From NCBI GenBank assembly GCA_016839555.1, contig JAEOUA010000003.1, positions 451,610 to 515,609 on the forward strand: a stretch of DNA of 64,000 bases, written 5' to 3'. Of the stretch, positions 1 to 8,388 are shown in pieces. Origin of the DNA: Promethearchaeota archaeon (lineage in GTDB: Archaea > Asgardarchaeota > Lokiarchaeia > Sigyniarchaeales > SOKP01). Every line of letters starts with the position of its first letter. The first letter of the stretch is position 1. The notes under the pieces were generated by a model that searched no databases, was not told where the DNA came from, and worked only from the letters and a program-made list of their open reading frames with translations. The translations under genes were made by a program, and so were the position numbers.

Positions 1-50
1 AAAAAATAAAATAAATAATTATAATTAATAAATTTGGGTTGAGATTTTAA

Positions 51-317
51 ATGGGTGATTATATAGCCTTAATTGACATTATTCCAGAAGAAATGGATGT
101 TGATTTTGATGAGTTGGTGGAAAAATTAAAAAGTGTGCTTCCGGAGACATCTAAGATCGAACATTTTGATATTTTACCAGTGGCATTTGGCTTGGAAAAG
201 GTAAGATTAAGGGTTAGATATCCCGAACAATGGGGAGGCACTGATAGACTCGAAGAGCTTTTTTCCAAAGTGAAAGGAATTCAGGGAATAGAAGCGTTGG
301 CATTTTCTAAGGCATAA
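51..317 (+). CDS. ef1b: translation elongation factor aEF-1 beta
   Basis: An 88-residue protein with the usual size and pattern of archaeal EF-1 beta, the nucleotide exchange factor that recycles aEF-1A-GDP. Seen: a short N-terminal strand followed by a mid-protein PVAFGLEKV stretch and the GGTDRLEELFSKVKGI segment near the C-terminus, both characteristic of the family's alpha-beta sandwich. The zinc-ribbon gene that often precedes it in archaea is not visible in the 50 bases available upstream. ATG start; no strong Shine-Dalgarno sequence. A minus-strand ORF over it is a shadow. Confidence 0.93.
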   Translation: MGDYIALIDIIPEEMDVDFDELVEKLKSVLPETSKIEHFDILPVAFGLEKVRLRVRYPEQWGGTDRLEELFSKVKGIQGIEALAFSKA

Positions 318-473
318 TTTTAAAAATATTAAGAATCTTTAATAAGAATCTATTTTTCTTTTCCTATTGTTTATAAAATAAATTATAAAAAAAATCAATA
401 AATTTGGTTTCGGCTTAATAAAAAAATAAAAATATAGATATAACTTAATTTTTTGATTTTCTAATTAGAGATT

Positions 474-1268
474 TTACCCCTTAAATCGTTTTTGTAAAGT
501 TTTTCCGTGTAAGAAGAACGCTAAAAATAGAAATAAGAATCCAAAGAGTAAGAGGAATATAAAATCTATTAAAAGCCCATATTCACCAAAACCACTTGAT
601 ATTCCCAATCCTATATTAATCAAATCAATAAAATATGATAAGGGTGAAATTAAAACTATTGGATCTGAGCTTATAGGCATAAATAAGGGACTAATGAATA
701 TCAACGGGAATTTAATTAAAATAGTTAAAATCATTGTATTTGCTGGAGTATCTGTTGGAGGGACTGAAAGAATTAAGCTAAAAGATGAGAATGCAAAAGA
801 TGCTATAAATATAGCTGGAATAATGATTAAGATATTTATAGAAGTCCATAATCCATAAACAACTATCCCTAAAATTAAAGGGACAATAGAAAAAAGGGAA
901 CCAAAAAGAAAGGAACTCCATACGTTTCCTAATAAGATCGTTTTAATAGAAATTGGACAAGTTATAAGCCTTTCTAAAGTTTTTTGACGAGTTTCCCAAG
1001 GAAATACCACGGGTCCAATTGATGTTGATGTGAGAAAAAGTACCATACACATTAATCCAGAAACAATATAAACAGGAATGATATCTCTACCAACTGTAAA
1101 TGCTAAAAATAGCACAATTGGAAATAAGATTCCTTGAATCACTACTGGTCCCTTATTGTAATATATTCTTAAATCCTTTTTAGCGATAGCAAAGGAGCGT
1201 CTAAGTTGATCAATTAAACGTTCAATTTTGGATTTTTCATAAATAAATTCTTCTTTAATTATTCTCAC
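474..1268 (-). CDS. ABC-2 type transporter permease
   Basis: A 264-residue integral membrane protein with about six hydrophobic segments after a basic cytoplasmic N-terminus (to about residue 40). The segment around residues 85-110 (FPWETRQKTLERLITCPIS) is the coupling-region pattern of ABC-2 permeases. It follows the ATPase gene with a 14-base overlap, so the two are translated together and should form one exporter. Substrate is not deducible; related pairs export drugs, lipids or polysaccharides. The family assignment is firm, the substrate unknown. Confidence 0.88.
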   Translation of the reverse strand: MRIIKEEFIYEKSKIERLIDQLRRSFAIAKKDLRIYYNKGPVVIQGILFPIVLFLAFTVGRDIIPVYIVSGLMCMVLFLTSTSIGPVVFPWETRQKTLERLITCPISIKTILLGNVWSSFLFGSLFSIVPLILGIVVYGLWTSINILIIIPAIFIASFAFSSFSLILSVPPTDTPANTMILTILIKFPLIFISPLFMPISSDPIVLISPLSYFIDLINIGLGISSGFGEYGLLIDFIFLLLFGFLFLFLAFFLHGKTLQKRFKG

Positions 1269-2193
1269 CTCGATTAATGATTTTTACAAAAACCTCTTCT
1301 AGAGTTGGCTCCGGTGTGTTTAACTTTTTTATTTTAATATTTTTCAATTTGGTATAGTTTATTATTTGAGACATCGCTTCATGTAAATCATCGACAATGA
1401 TATGATAATAGTTTTTAATTTGCTTTACTTTATCAATTCCAGCTAATTTCTCTAGCTCAGATATATTAAGTTGTTCCGAAGGATATAAATCGATTGCTTG
1501 ATATTTTTTCTCAATTGCTCGTAAATTTTCTGGCGTATCCAATCGAATAAGATTGCCTTTATTAATGATAGCAATTCTATCGCATAATTCATTCGCGACA
1601 TCCATATTATGAGTGGTTAAGAATATGGTCATTCCTTCTTGATTGTATTGTTTAATTAGATTTTTAATAATAATACTTGATTGAACATCTAATCCAGATG
1701 TTGGTTCATCTAAAAATAAAATTTTAGGATTACTCATTAAAGCCATACATAATAAGAGTCTCTGTTTCATCCCTTTGGAATATTTTTTCGCAAGATCATC
1801 TTTTCTTTTAAATAGTTCAAATTTTTTCAAGAGTTCAAAAGCCCTTTTTTTTCTTTCACTCTTAGAAACTCCATAGATTTCTCCTATAAAGGTTAAATTT
1901 TGAAAGCCAGTTAAATCCATATATGCATTAGACATCTCCGGAACATTTCCCATTATTTGTTTAATTGCAATCTGGTTTTTCCATGCATCCTTCCCATAGA
2001 TAAAAATTTTTCCGGCTGTAGGTTTTAAAACCCCCGTTAACATTCGGATAGTGGTGGTTTTTCCTGCTCCATTTGGGCCAAGAAACCCAAATATCTCCCT
2101 TTCTTTTACTGAAAATGTAATATCATCGACTGCTTTCACAAGGTCGAAGTGTTTTGAGAGATTTTGAACTTCTATTATATTTTGTTGGGACAT
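1255..2193 (-). CDS. ABC transporter ATP-binding protein
   Basis: A 312-residue ABC ATPase of the drug/antibiotic exporter class. Walker A GPNGAGKTT at residues 39-47, signature YSKGMKQ near 140, Walker B ILFLDEPTSGLD near 160 and the switch histidine in FLTTHNMD are all intact. The roughly 90 residues after the nucleotide-binding domain match the C-terminal extension common in CcmA/DrrA-like proteins. It lies upstream of and overlaps its permease. The divergent regulator at 2716 and the palindromes at 2608-2648 make regulation of this exporter by that regulator plausible but unproven. Confidence 0.93.
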   Translation of the reverse strand: MSQQNIIEVQNLSKHFDLVKAVDDITFSVKEREIFGFLGPNGAGKTTTIRMLTGVLKPTAGKIFIYGKDAWKNQIAIKQIMGNVPEMSNAYMDLTGFQNLTFIGEIYGVSKSERKKRAFELLKKFELFKRKDDLAKKYSKGMKQRLLLCMALMSNPKILFLDEPTSGLDVQSSIIIKNLIKQYNQEGMTIFLTTHNMDVANELCDRIAIINKGNLIRLDTPENLRAIEKKYQAIDLYPSEQLNISELEKLAGIDKVKQIKNYYHIIVDDLHEAMSQIINYTKLKNIKIKKLNTPEPTLEEVFVKIINRGENN

Positions 2194-2274
2194 TTTTTTT
2201 TAAAAAATACTCCTTTTTTATTAATTCTATTGATTGAGTTTTTTAAAAATTTTAAAAAAAAATTTGATTTTTTA

Positions 2275-2430
2275 TTATTTTTCCTCTTCTAATTGAATAT
2301 GCTTAAGCAACTCATTAATTGATTGATCACCATGACATTTAATTATTTGATTCAATGAGCATCCTTCAGGAAAATTTTCTTTAATCTCCGGTTTATCACA
2401 AGCGCATTCCTCAGGCTTTTTTAATTTCAT
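2275..2430 (-). CDS. small Cys-rich protein, 51 residues
   Basis: A 51-residue frame beginning at the ATG at 2428-2430, preceded at good spacing (8 bases) by a full AGGAGG Shine-Dalgarno sequence (complement of 2439-2444), one of the best ribosome sites in the window. The protein has a CAC pair near its N-terminus, then EGCS and later KCHGD, with a predicted C-terminal helix. The four cysteines and one histidine suggest metal or redox binding. It lies between the ABC exporter and a divergent winged-helix regulator. I do not recognise a named family; function unknown. Confidence 0.7.
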   Translation of the reverse strand: MKLKKPEECACDKPEIKENFPEGCSLNQIIKCHGDQSINELLKHIQLEEEK

Positions 2431-2607
2431 ATTAGTTTCCTCCTTTTATGTTTAGTTTTAAATTTTATATAGGTTTTTTAATTAACTTTTTTATTAAAAT
2501 ATCTATTCTCTTTTTGATTTTTCAACTTCTTCATTGTTAGAGCATACATTTTTAGTTTTATTATAATAGCATTATTTAAAACCTAAAATGAACTATAATA
2601 ATACCAG

Positions 2608-2648
2608 TTAAGTCTAATATTCACTTAAGCCTATGACTTAATTAAGTC
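2608..2648. promoter_or_regulatory. array of TTAAGTC half-sites, probable operator
   Basis: Two inverted repeats share one half-site. TTAAGT (2608-2613) faces ACTTAA (2623-2628) across 9 bases, and GACTTAATTAAGTC (2635-2648) is a perfect 14-base palindrome. They lie about 70 bases ahead of the start of the winged-helix regulator and just upstream of a TATA-like stretch, between divergent genes. This is the arrangement of a dimeric regulator's own operators. The sites are seen directly; binding is inference. Confidence 0.6.
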
Positions 2649-2656
2649 TTATATTT

Positions 2657-2673
2657 AATTATATTTAAATATT
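2657..2673 (+). promoter_or_regulatory. TATA-like box for the regulator gene
   Basis: An ATATTTAAATATTT-like run lies 45-60 bases before the ATG at 2716, a distance that would give a leader of about 20 bases with the usual archaeal 25-base TATA-to-start spacing. The surrounding sequence is so AT-rich that the box is not unique; a second candidate lies near 2691. Confidence 0.3.
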
Positions 2674-2715
2674 TCTTTTTTTTTAATTATTTATAAGATT
2701 ATTCAAAATTATATC

Positions 2716-3084
2716 ATGACCAAAGAAATCGATTTAGATGATATAGGGGATTACATTAAAGCACTTCATTGTCCTATTAGATGGGATATAATTAAAATCC
2801 TAAAAGAGAAGCCAAAAACATCAGATCAAATCTTTTTTACTTTAAAAAAAGCTAATAAGTTAGAAAAAGCTTCAACCATACAAAACGAAACAAAAAGGTT
2901 TAGAGGATTATGTTTTCATGCTAATCATAGAAATCTTAAGAAACCAACATTATATTATCATTTAAGGGAATTAGAAAATGCTGGAATAATTAAGGGAAAA
3001 AAATTAATTGATGAGGAAGGAAATAAATTGAAGGAGAAGGAATGGAAATTAACTGTAAAAACTCTTACCATTAACCTTAAATAA
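2716..3084 (+). CDS. winged-helix (ArsR-like) transcriptional regulator
   Basis: A 122-residue DNA-binding protein. The first part (HCPIRWDIIKILKEKPKTSDQI) gives the first helices of a winged helix, and PTLYYHLRELENAGIIKGKK (about residues 78-97) is the recognition helix and wing typical of ArsR-type regulators. Between them is an unusual basic insert of about 30 residues containing CFHANH, which could bind a metal. The gene is divergent from a small Cys-rich protein and an ABC exporter, with palindromes in between, so autoregulation and control of the neighbours are likely. Inducer unknown. Confidence 0.8.
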   Translation: MTKEIDLDDIGDYIKALHCPIRWDIIKILKEKPKTSDQIFFTLKKANKLEKASTIQNETKRFRGLCFHANHRNLKKPTLYYHLRELENAGIIKGKKLIDEEGNKLKEKEWKLTVKTLTINLK

Positions 3085-3174
3085 ATCTACCATGATATAA
3101 TAAGTAATTTTTAAATTGAGAATTCATATATAAAAAGTTTGTTTATTTATATTGAATCTATTTTATAATGATTT

Positions 3175-3834
3175 TTAATTCTTTGAAAGATTTTCTTTTG
3201 GATTAATTTTTTGTTGTTCGGCTAAAGAACCAATATTTTGTGGATCTGGAACATTTTTTGCTAATTCGATTGCGCGATCAAAAAATTCATTAGCTTTTTT
3301 TTTGTTTCCAATTCTGCGATTTATTTCTCCTCTAAGATAAATAAATAGTAATATTTCTTTTTCTGGAATTTGTTTTTTCTTAAATGCTTCAGCAAAATAT
3401 CCAAGCACAATTTTTCCAAACTTTTTTTGACTTTCTAGAGGTTTTGCCCACCAAAATGCATTAATCCAATTATTTGCTAGCTCAAACTCATTTATATTTA
3501 TAATATTGTATTCATTCATTGCTTCTAAACAACGCATTGCTCTTTCTATTCTGGATGATATTTCTTTATCATAAGAATCATACTTCAAAGGTTCCATATT
3601 ATTTATTTTTTCCTTAAAGTCCATATTATCTATTTTACTTTTAAAAAAGGGTGATGTAGAGCAAAAACCACAATTTGGACAACTATGATAAAAAAAGGGT
3701 ACAGGATTGAGTCCCCAATAATTAGGACGGAAATCTGTCCGTTTTGATGCATATCCACAGCTTGCTATGCTCGTACTTTCAAATTTTGTTTCACATACCG
3801 GACAAGATAATTGGATCGGAGAAGTAGTTGTCAT
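3175..3834 (-). CDS. DUF2225-type zinc-ribbon protein with helical repeats
   Basis: A 219-residue protein. Residues 10-65 hold a zinc-ribbon-like core (CPVC and, about 40 residues later, CPNCGF) with the R-D-F-R-P-x-Y-W segment between them, which is the DUF2225 pattern known mostly from bacteria. The rest is helical, with a TPR-like stretch (NRRIGNKKKANEFFDRAIEL) near residues 170-190. Function of the family is not established. The gene stands alone on the minus strand, with its start facing the radical SAM pair. Confidence 0.75.
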   Translation of the reverse strand: MTTTSPIQLSCPVCETKFESTSIASCGYASKRTDFRPNYWGLNPVPFFYHSCPNCGFCSTSPFFKSKIDNMDFKEKINNMEPLKYDSYDKEISSRIERAMRCLEAMNEYNIININEFELANNWINAFWWAKPLESQKKFGKIVLGYFAEAFKKKQIPEKEILLFIYLRGEINRRIGNKKKANEFFDRAIELAKNVPDPQNIGSLAEQQKINPKENLSKN

Positions 3835-3981
3835 TAGAATCTATGCTTTTTATATAGTTCTAGATACTTTAACATTTATTAAAAAAGTTGAGTATAAATA
3901 TTTAATTCTTTACTTCTTAATTTATTTTATTGGATTTAATAACTTATTTTAATTTTAAATATCATCAAGTATTCAGAATCT

Positions 3982-4932
3982 ATGAATCTGACTAAATATG
4001 CGCCGAATTTAAGTATAATTGAGAATATACAAAAAGGACTGGAGATTGGTAATAGAATGGCTAATGTAATAATTAAAAAAAGACCTTTTGCAGTTAATTA
4101 TGATATTACTTGGCAATGTAACTTAAGGTGTAATCATTGTTATTTTTATTCATCTGCCGCAGAATTGGAATTAGGTGAAATAAATACTAGAAAGGAATTA
4201 TCTGATGAGCAATGGATAAATGTTTTTAGGTACCATAGAAGTCTTGGAGTTTATAGTGCTTCAATAACTGGAGGGGAGCCCACATTACGGATGTATCTTT
4301 TACATGAAGCAGTAAATATTTTTCCTTCAGTGCAAATTGCAACAAATGGTACGATAAAGATTCCTTATTTTAAAGCGAAAAAACAACCTATTCTTTGGGT
4401 AAGTTTGGATGGTCCAAAGGATCTGCATAATAAAATCCGCGGAGCTTCTATCTTTGATAAAGTAATCAAAAATATTCAAGATGATAAGCGTGTATTTATT
4501 TCATGTACGGTGAGTTCTCAAAATTATAAAGAAATTGAAAAAGTCGTAGAAATTGCTTATGATGCTGACGTTTCGGGAATATTTTTTTTATGGTATACTG
4601 GATATGATAATGATCCTCTCTTACTGAAAGGAGAAAAATCTAAAATAGCAGTTGGAAAAATATTAAATGTTATGAAAGAGTATGAAGATTTTATTATTTT
4701 TTCAAAAAAAATGCTTGAGCTTTATATATCTAAAGAATTTGTACCTCACTGTTTTTTCAGGAAAAAAAACCGAATTCATAGTTATTATCCTAATGGGCAA
4801 CAAAAATTCTGTGTTATGGGGAATTCTCCTAAATTATGTAAAAATTGTGGGTGTATTGTACCTGTAGCTGTGTATGCTTTAAGAAAATTTGATAGAGAAA
4901 CAATTAATAAGCTGAGAAGATTTCCTTTTTAG
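3982..4932 (+). CDS. radical SAM protein, copy 1 of tandem pair
   Basis: A 316-residue radical SAM enzyme. The [4Fe-4S]-binding CxxxCxxC is at Cys46, Cys50 and Cys53 (CNLRCNHC), followed by the TGGEPTLR SAM-binding motif near residue 95 and WVSLDG near 140. The C-terminal part has further cysteines (CVMGNSPKLCKNCGC) that may hold an auxiliary cluster, though there are fewer than in a full SPASM domain. It is closely similar along its whole length to the gene at 5321, and the same spacer and mutL tail follow both, so this is a tandem duplicate. Substrate unknown. Confidence 0.88.
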   Translation: MNLTKYAPNLSIIENIQKGLEIGNRMANVIIKKRPFAVNYDITWQCNLRCNHCYFYSSAAELELGEINTRKELSDEQWINVFRYHRSLGVYSASITGGEPTLRMYLLHEAVNIFPSVQIATNGTIKIPYFKAKKQPILWVSLDGPKDLHNKIRGASIFDKVIKNIQDDKRVFISCTVSSQNYKEIEKVVEIAYDADVSGIFFLWYTGYDNDPLLLKGEKSKIAVGKILNVMKEYEDFIIFSKKMLELYISKEFVPHCFFRKKNRIHSYYPNGQQKFCVMGNSPKLCKNCGCIVPVAVYALRKFDRETINKLRRFPF

Positions 4933-4951
4933 GTTTTATCAATATTTTATT

Positions 4952-5002
4952 TTAACAAGTTCGTTTAAATAGTTTATCTAATTCTTTAAATGAGATAAAT
5001 TC
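4952..5002 (-). pseudogene. fossil of the mutL 3' end
   Basis: The 51 bases match the end of the intact mutL at 6292-6342 at 43 of 51 positions by hand count. Read on the minus strand they give EFISFKELDKLFKRTC and a stop, against RFISFNELDKLFKRTG at the MutL C-terminus. The distance from the preceding radical SAM stop is 19 bases here and 20 bases at the intact locus. It is therefore a remnant of a tandem duplication that carried the radical SAM gene plus the tail of the convergent mutL. Beyond 5002 the similarity fades. Confidence 0.85.
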
Positions 5003-5320
5003 TAACTATTAGTTTTACATAAATACTATTAACCTTACATAAATATACTATGTTATAGTAATTTTCAAATTAATTTTTTTATGCAGACTTTAAATTCGAG
5101 CTGAAAGCAACGCATATTTTAAACTAATTAGAATATGAATTCGTAGCATCAGTCCAATATTCATATGCAAACTCCTTATGGGATATTCATTTAATTATTG
5201 TGAGATTTGAATCTTATTTTTCTAATAATTCATTTTTCAAACTAAAATCTGAATATTAATTAAATAACTTAGATTTAGTAGATATATTTTCTCATAAAAA
5301 ATATCGATGTCATTTAAAAT
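5003..5320. other. intergenic spacer between radical SAM copies
   Basis: No open frame of note and no RNA gene seen. It lies past the mutL fossil and should contain the junction of the tandem duplication. The last 40 bases weakly resemble the sequence just ahead of copy 1 (AATATCATCAAG versus AATATCGATGTC), consistent with a shared upstream region. Confidence 0.4.
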
Positions 5321-6271
5321 ATGAAATTACCTAAAATTAGTTTAAATCTAATTAAATTTGAAAATATATTAGGAGCAGTAGGTGTAGCTAAGAGATTATT
5401 TAATATACAATTCAAAAAAGTGCCTTTTGCGGTTAACTATGACATTACGTGGGAATGTAATTTAAGATGTAAGCATTGTTATTTTTTTTCTTCTGCGGCA
5501 GAATTGGAATTTGGTGGGAAAAATACTAGAAAAGAATTATCAGATCAAGAATGGATAAATATTTTTAGATATCATAGAGAACTTGGGATTTCTAGTGCTA
5601 CGATTACAGGAGGGGAACCAACCTTACGTATGAATCTTCTACATAAAGCAGTAAAAATCTTTCCCTCTGTGCAAATTGTTACAAATGGTATAATCAAAAT
5701 TCCATATTTCAAAGTGAAAAATCAACCAATACTTTGGGTAAGTTTAGATGGAAATAAGGAAATGCATAATAATATAAGAGGTGCTCCTATTTTTGATAAA
5801 GTAATTAAAAATATCCAAAATGACAAACGAGTTTATATTTCTTGCACAATAAGCTCTCAAAATTATAACCAAATTGAAAATATAGTTGAAATTGCATATA
5901 ATAACGGGGTTTCTGGGATCTTTTTTTTATGGTACACGGGATATGATAATGATCCTCTTTTATTGAAAGGAGACCCCTCCAAAACTGCGATTCAAAAGAT
6001 ATTAAAGGTCATGAAGGAATATGGGGACTTTATTATTTTTTCAAAAAAAATGCTTGAATATTATATAACTAAAGAATTTGTGCCTCATTGTTGTTTTAGG
6101 AAAAAGAATAGGATTTTTAGTTATTATCCAAATGGAGAACTAAAATTTTGTGTCATGGGAAATTCCCCAAAATTATGTGAAAATTGTGGGTGTATTGTAC
6201 CTGTTGCTGTGTATGCTTTAAGAAATTTTGATTCAGAAACAATTGATAAGCTAAAAAAATTTCCTTTTTAG
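5321..6271 (+). CDS. radical SAM protein, copy 2 of tandem pair
   Basis: A 316-residue paralogue of the gene at 3982 and the same length. CNLRCKHC gives Cys46, Cys50 and Cys53; TGGEPTLR, WVSLDG and the C-terminal Cys group (CVMGNSPKLCENCGC) are all kept, so both copies look catalytically competent. Differences are mostly conservative and scattered, and both frames are open, which argues for selection on each. It converges on mutL with 20 bases between stops. Reaction unknown. Confidence 0.88.
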   Translation: MKLPKISLNLIKFENILGAVGVAKRLFNIQFKKVPFAVNYDITWECNLRCKHCYFFSSAAELEFGGKNTRKELSDQEWINIFRYHRELGISSATITGGEPTLRMNLLHKAVKIFPSVQIVTNGIIKIPYFKVKNQPILWVSLDGNKEMHNNIRGAPIFDKVIKNIQNDKRVYISCTISSQNYNQIENIVEIAYNNGVSGIFFLWYTGYDNDPLLLKGDPSKTAIQKILKVMKEYGDFIIFSKKMLEYYITKEFVPHCCFRKKNRIFSYYPNGELKFCVMGNSPKLCENCGCIVPVAVYALRNFDSETIDKLKKFPF

Positions 6272-6291
6272 ATCTTTCTGAGTTACAAACT

Positions 6292-8199
6292 TTAACCGGT
6301 CCGTTTAAATAGTTTATCTAACTCATTAAAGGAGATAAATCGAATTGTGGGTCGTCCATGAGCGCAATGAAAAGGGTCTTTGCACTGTGCTAATTCTATT
6401 AATAACTTTCGTATATCTTTTAATGATAAATCATCTCCGCCTCGAATACTTTTGTGGCAGGCGAGATAATTAATGATTTCTTCTTCAACTTCTGAGAAGC
6501 TTTTATCCTTTCCAATTTCCGTGATATCTGATATAATATCTTTAATTGACTCAATATTAATTGCTTTATTGAATATAGTTGGAATTTCTCTTAAGACAAA
6601 TGTATTTCCTCCAAATGATTCAAAGGTAAACCCTAATTCTTTGATTTTATCTAAATTCTCCTCTAGATATGATTTTTCACTGGGAGATAGTTCAATTTTC
6701 AATGGAGAAATGAGTTTTTGTTTTATTTTTTTTGATGATCTATAAATCTCATACAAAAATTCTTTATTGATTCTCTCAGATGCCGCATGTTGATCCAAAA
6801 TAAATAATCCTTGCTCATTTTCTTGGTTTATCCCTTCAAGCACTATGTAAATATTATTACTTAATTGTCCCGTATAGGAAATTAAGCGTAGCTTCGGAAA
6901 GTTTTCAGCAATTAAATATTTTTTTCTTAGAAATGTGTCTGAAACTTTTGCTTTTTGGCTTTTAATCATATTATCTTCCAGGTTTAATTGAACTGAATTA
7001 ATATCAATTTGAGCTTCATTATCTAAATTTCGTGTCATATTGTTTAAATCTTGTGAGAAATTTTGGATTTCTTGTGTTTGACTGCTTAATTCTTGTTGTC
7101 TATCTTCTGATAATCTATACTTATCGCTTACTTCCACATTGTTTATTTGACTTGAAGCATAATTTTGCAGATCTGTTTCAAGATATTTTGTTTCTCCTTT
7201 AACAAAGGAATCTTCTAAAAAACTCCTGATAACGTGATAAATTTTGTTATAGACAAAATCTTCATCTTCAAAACGTATTTCCAACTTTTTAGGATGAACA
7301 TTAAAATCAATGACAGAAGGATCCAGTTCAAAATGAATTATGAAAAAAGGAACTCTATTGATCATCAATATTCCTTTGTATGCTTCAGAAATTGCATCAA
7401 AAAGCAGATTACTCTTTATATAACGATTATTTAGAAAAATACTTGAACCACTTCTTCCTTTTTTGGAAATTTGGGGGTGTCCTAACAAACCATACACATT
7501 AAATAAATAATCTTGTTCTTGGTAAGAAATTTCAGCCATGTATTTAGCTATACTTTTTCCATAAATATGAAAAGTGGTGGTTTTCAAATCATTATTGGCA
7601 GGACAATTAAGTAATATTAGATCATTGTGTCTATAAATAAAATGTAATTCGGGATAGCACAAAGCATGTCTTTGTATAATGTCTGAGATGTGTCCCAGTT
7701 CAGTTGCATCTGATTTAAGGAATTTTTTACGAGCTGGAATATTGTAAAAAAGATTTTTTACGGTAATATTAGTTCCTATAGGAGCAGAAACTTCTTTTTT
7801 TTCGATGATTTTTCCCCCCTCAATAATTAGCTGTGTTCCAAAAGTCTCTTCTTCTGCCCTGGAAACAATATTTATCTTGCTGATTGCTGCTATACTAGCT
7901 AATGCTTCCCCTCGAAATCCCAGCGTATGAAGCTGTTCTAAATCTTTTATGCTTCGTATTTTATTACTAGTATGTCTCTGAAAGGCAAGTTCTAATTCCT
8001 CAGATAGGATTCCAACCCCATCATCAATAACTTGGATATAAATTTTCCCCGCTTTTTTCACAATAATCTTTATCTCTTTTGCGCCTGCATCAATGCTGTT
8101 TTCAATTAATTCTTTCACAATATTTGCAGGCCGTTCAATTACCTCACCAGCAGCGATCTTATCAGGATTTAAAATTTTTTTAATCTTTTTTCGTTTCAT
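6292..8199 (-). CDS. mutL: DNA mismatch repair protein MutL
   Basis: A 635-residue MutL. The GHKL ATPase motifs are intact: ELIENSIDAGA, DDGVGI and GFRGEALASI in the first 110 residues. The C-terminal domain carries the endonuclease motif DQHA-x2-E-x4-E at 469-480 and the associated ACHKSIR (Cys581) and CAHGRPT (Cys612, His614) zinc-site motifs, so this is a nicking MutL like those of bacteria without MutH and of eukaryotic PMS2. A variable linker spans about 340-430. mutS lies 3 kb away on the same strand. MutS/MutL are patchy in archaea and often thought to be acquired from bacteria. Confidence 0.96.
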   Translation of the reverse strand: MKRKKIKKILNPDKIAAGEVIERPANIVKELIENSIDAGAKEIKIIVKKAGKIYIQVIDDGVGILSEELELAFQRHTSNKIRSIKDLEQLHTLGFRGEALASIAAISKINIVSRAEEETFGTQLIIEGGKIIEKKEVSAPIGTNITVKNLFYNIPARKKFLKSDATELGHISDIIQRHALCYPELHFIYRHNDLILLNCPANNDLKTTTFHIYGKSIAKYMAEISYQEQDYLFNVYGLLGHPQISKKGRSGSSIFLNNRYIKSNLLFDAISEAYKGILMINRVPFFIIHFELDPSVIDFNVHPKKLEIRFEDEDFVYNKIYHVIRSFLEDSFVKGETKYLETDLQNYASSQINNVEVSDKYRLSEDRQQELSSQTQEIQNFSQDLNNMTRNLDNEAQIDINSVQLNLEDNMIKSQKAKVSDTFLRKKYLIAENFPKLRLISYTGQLSNNIYIVLEGINQENEQGLFILDQHAASERINKEFLYEIYRSSKKIKQKLISPLKIELSPSEKSYLEENLDKIKELGFTFESFGGNTFVLREIPTIFNKAINIESIKDIISDITEIGKDKSFSEVEEEIINYLACHKSIRGGDDLSLKDIRKLLIELAQCKDPFHCAHGRPTIRFISFNELDKLFKRTG

Positions 8200-8388
8200 T
8201 ATACTTTAAGAATAACTAAACCATTCTTAGATTGATTAAATTCCATAACAATTAAATGGATACACCTTTAAAATTTAATTATTTGTACAAAAATATCTTC
8301 TTCTATAATAGAATAGAAGTTAAGTATAAAGATTAAAGTTCTTGTTAAATCTAACAAATATTTAAAAAGAAAAAATTTTGATTATAAG

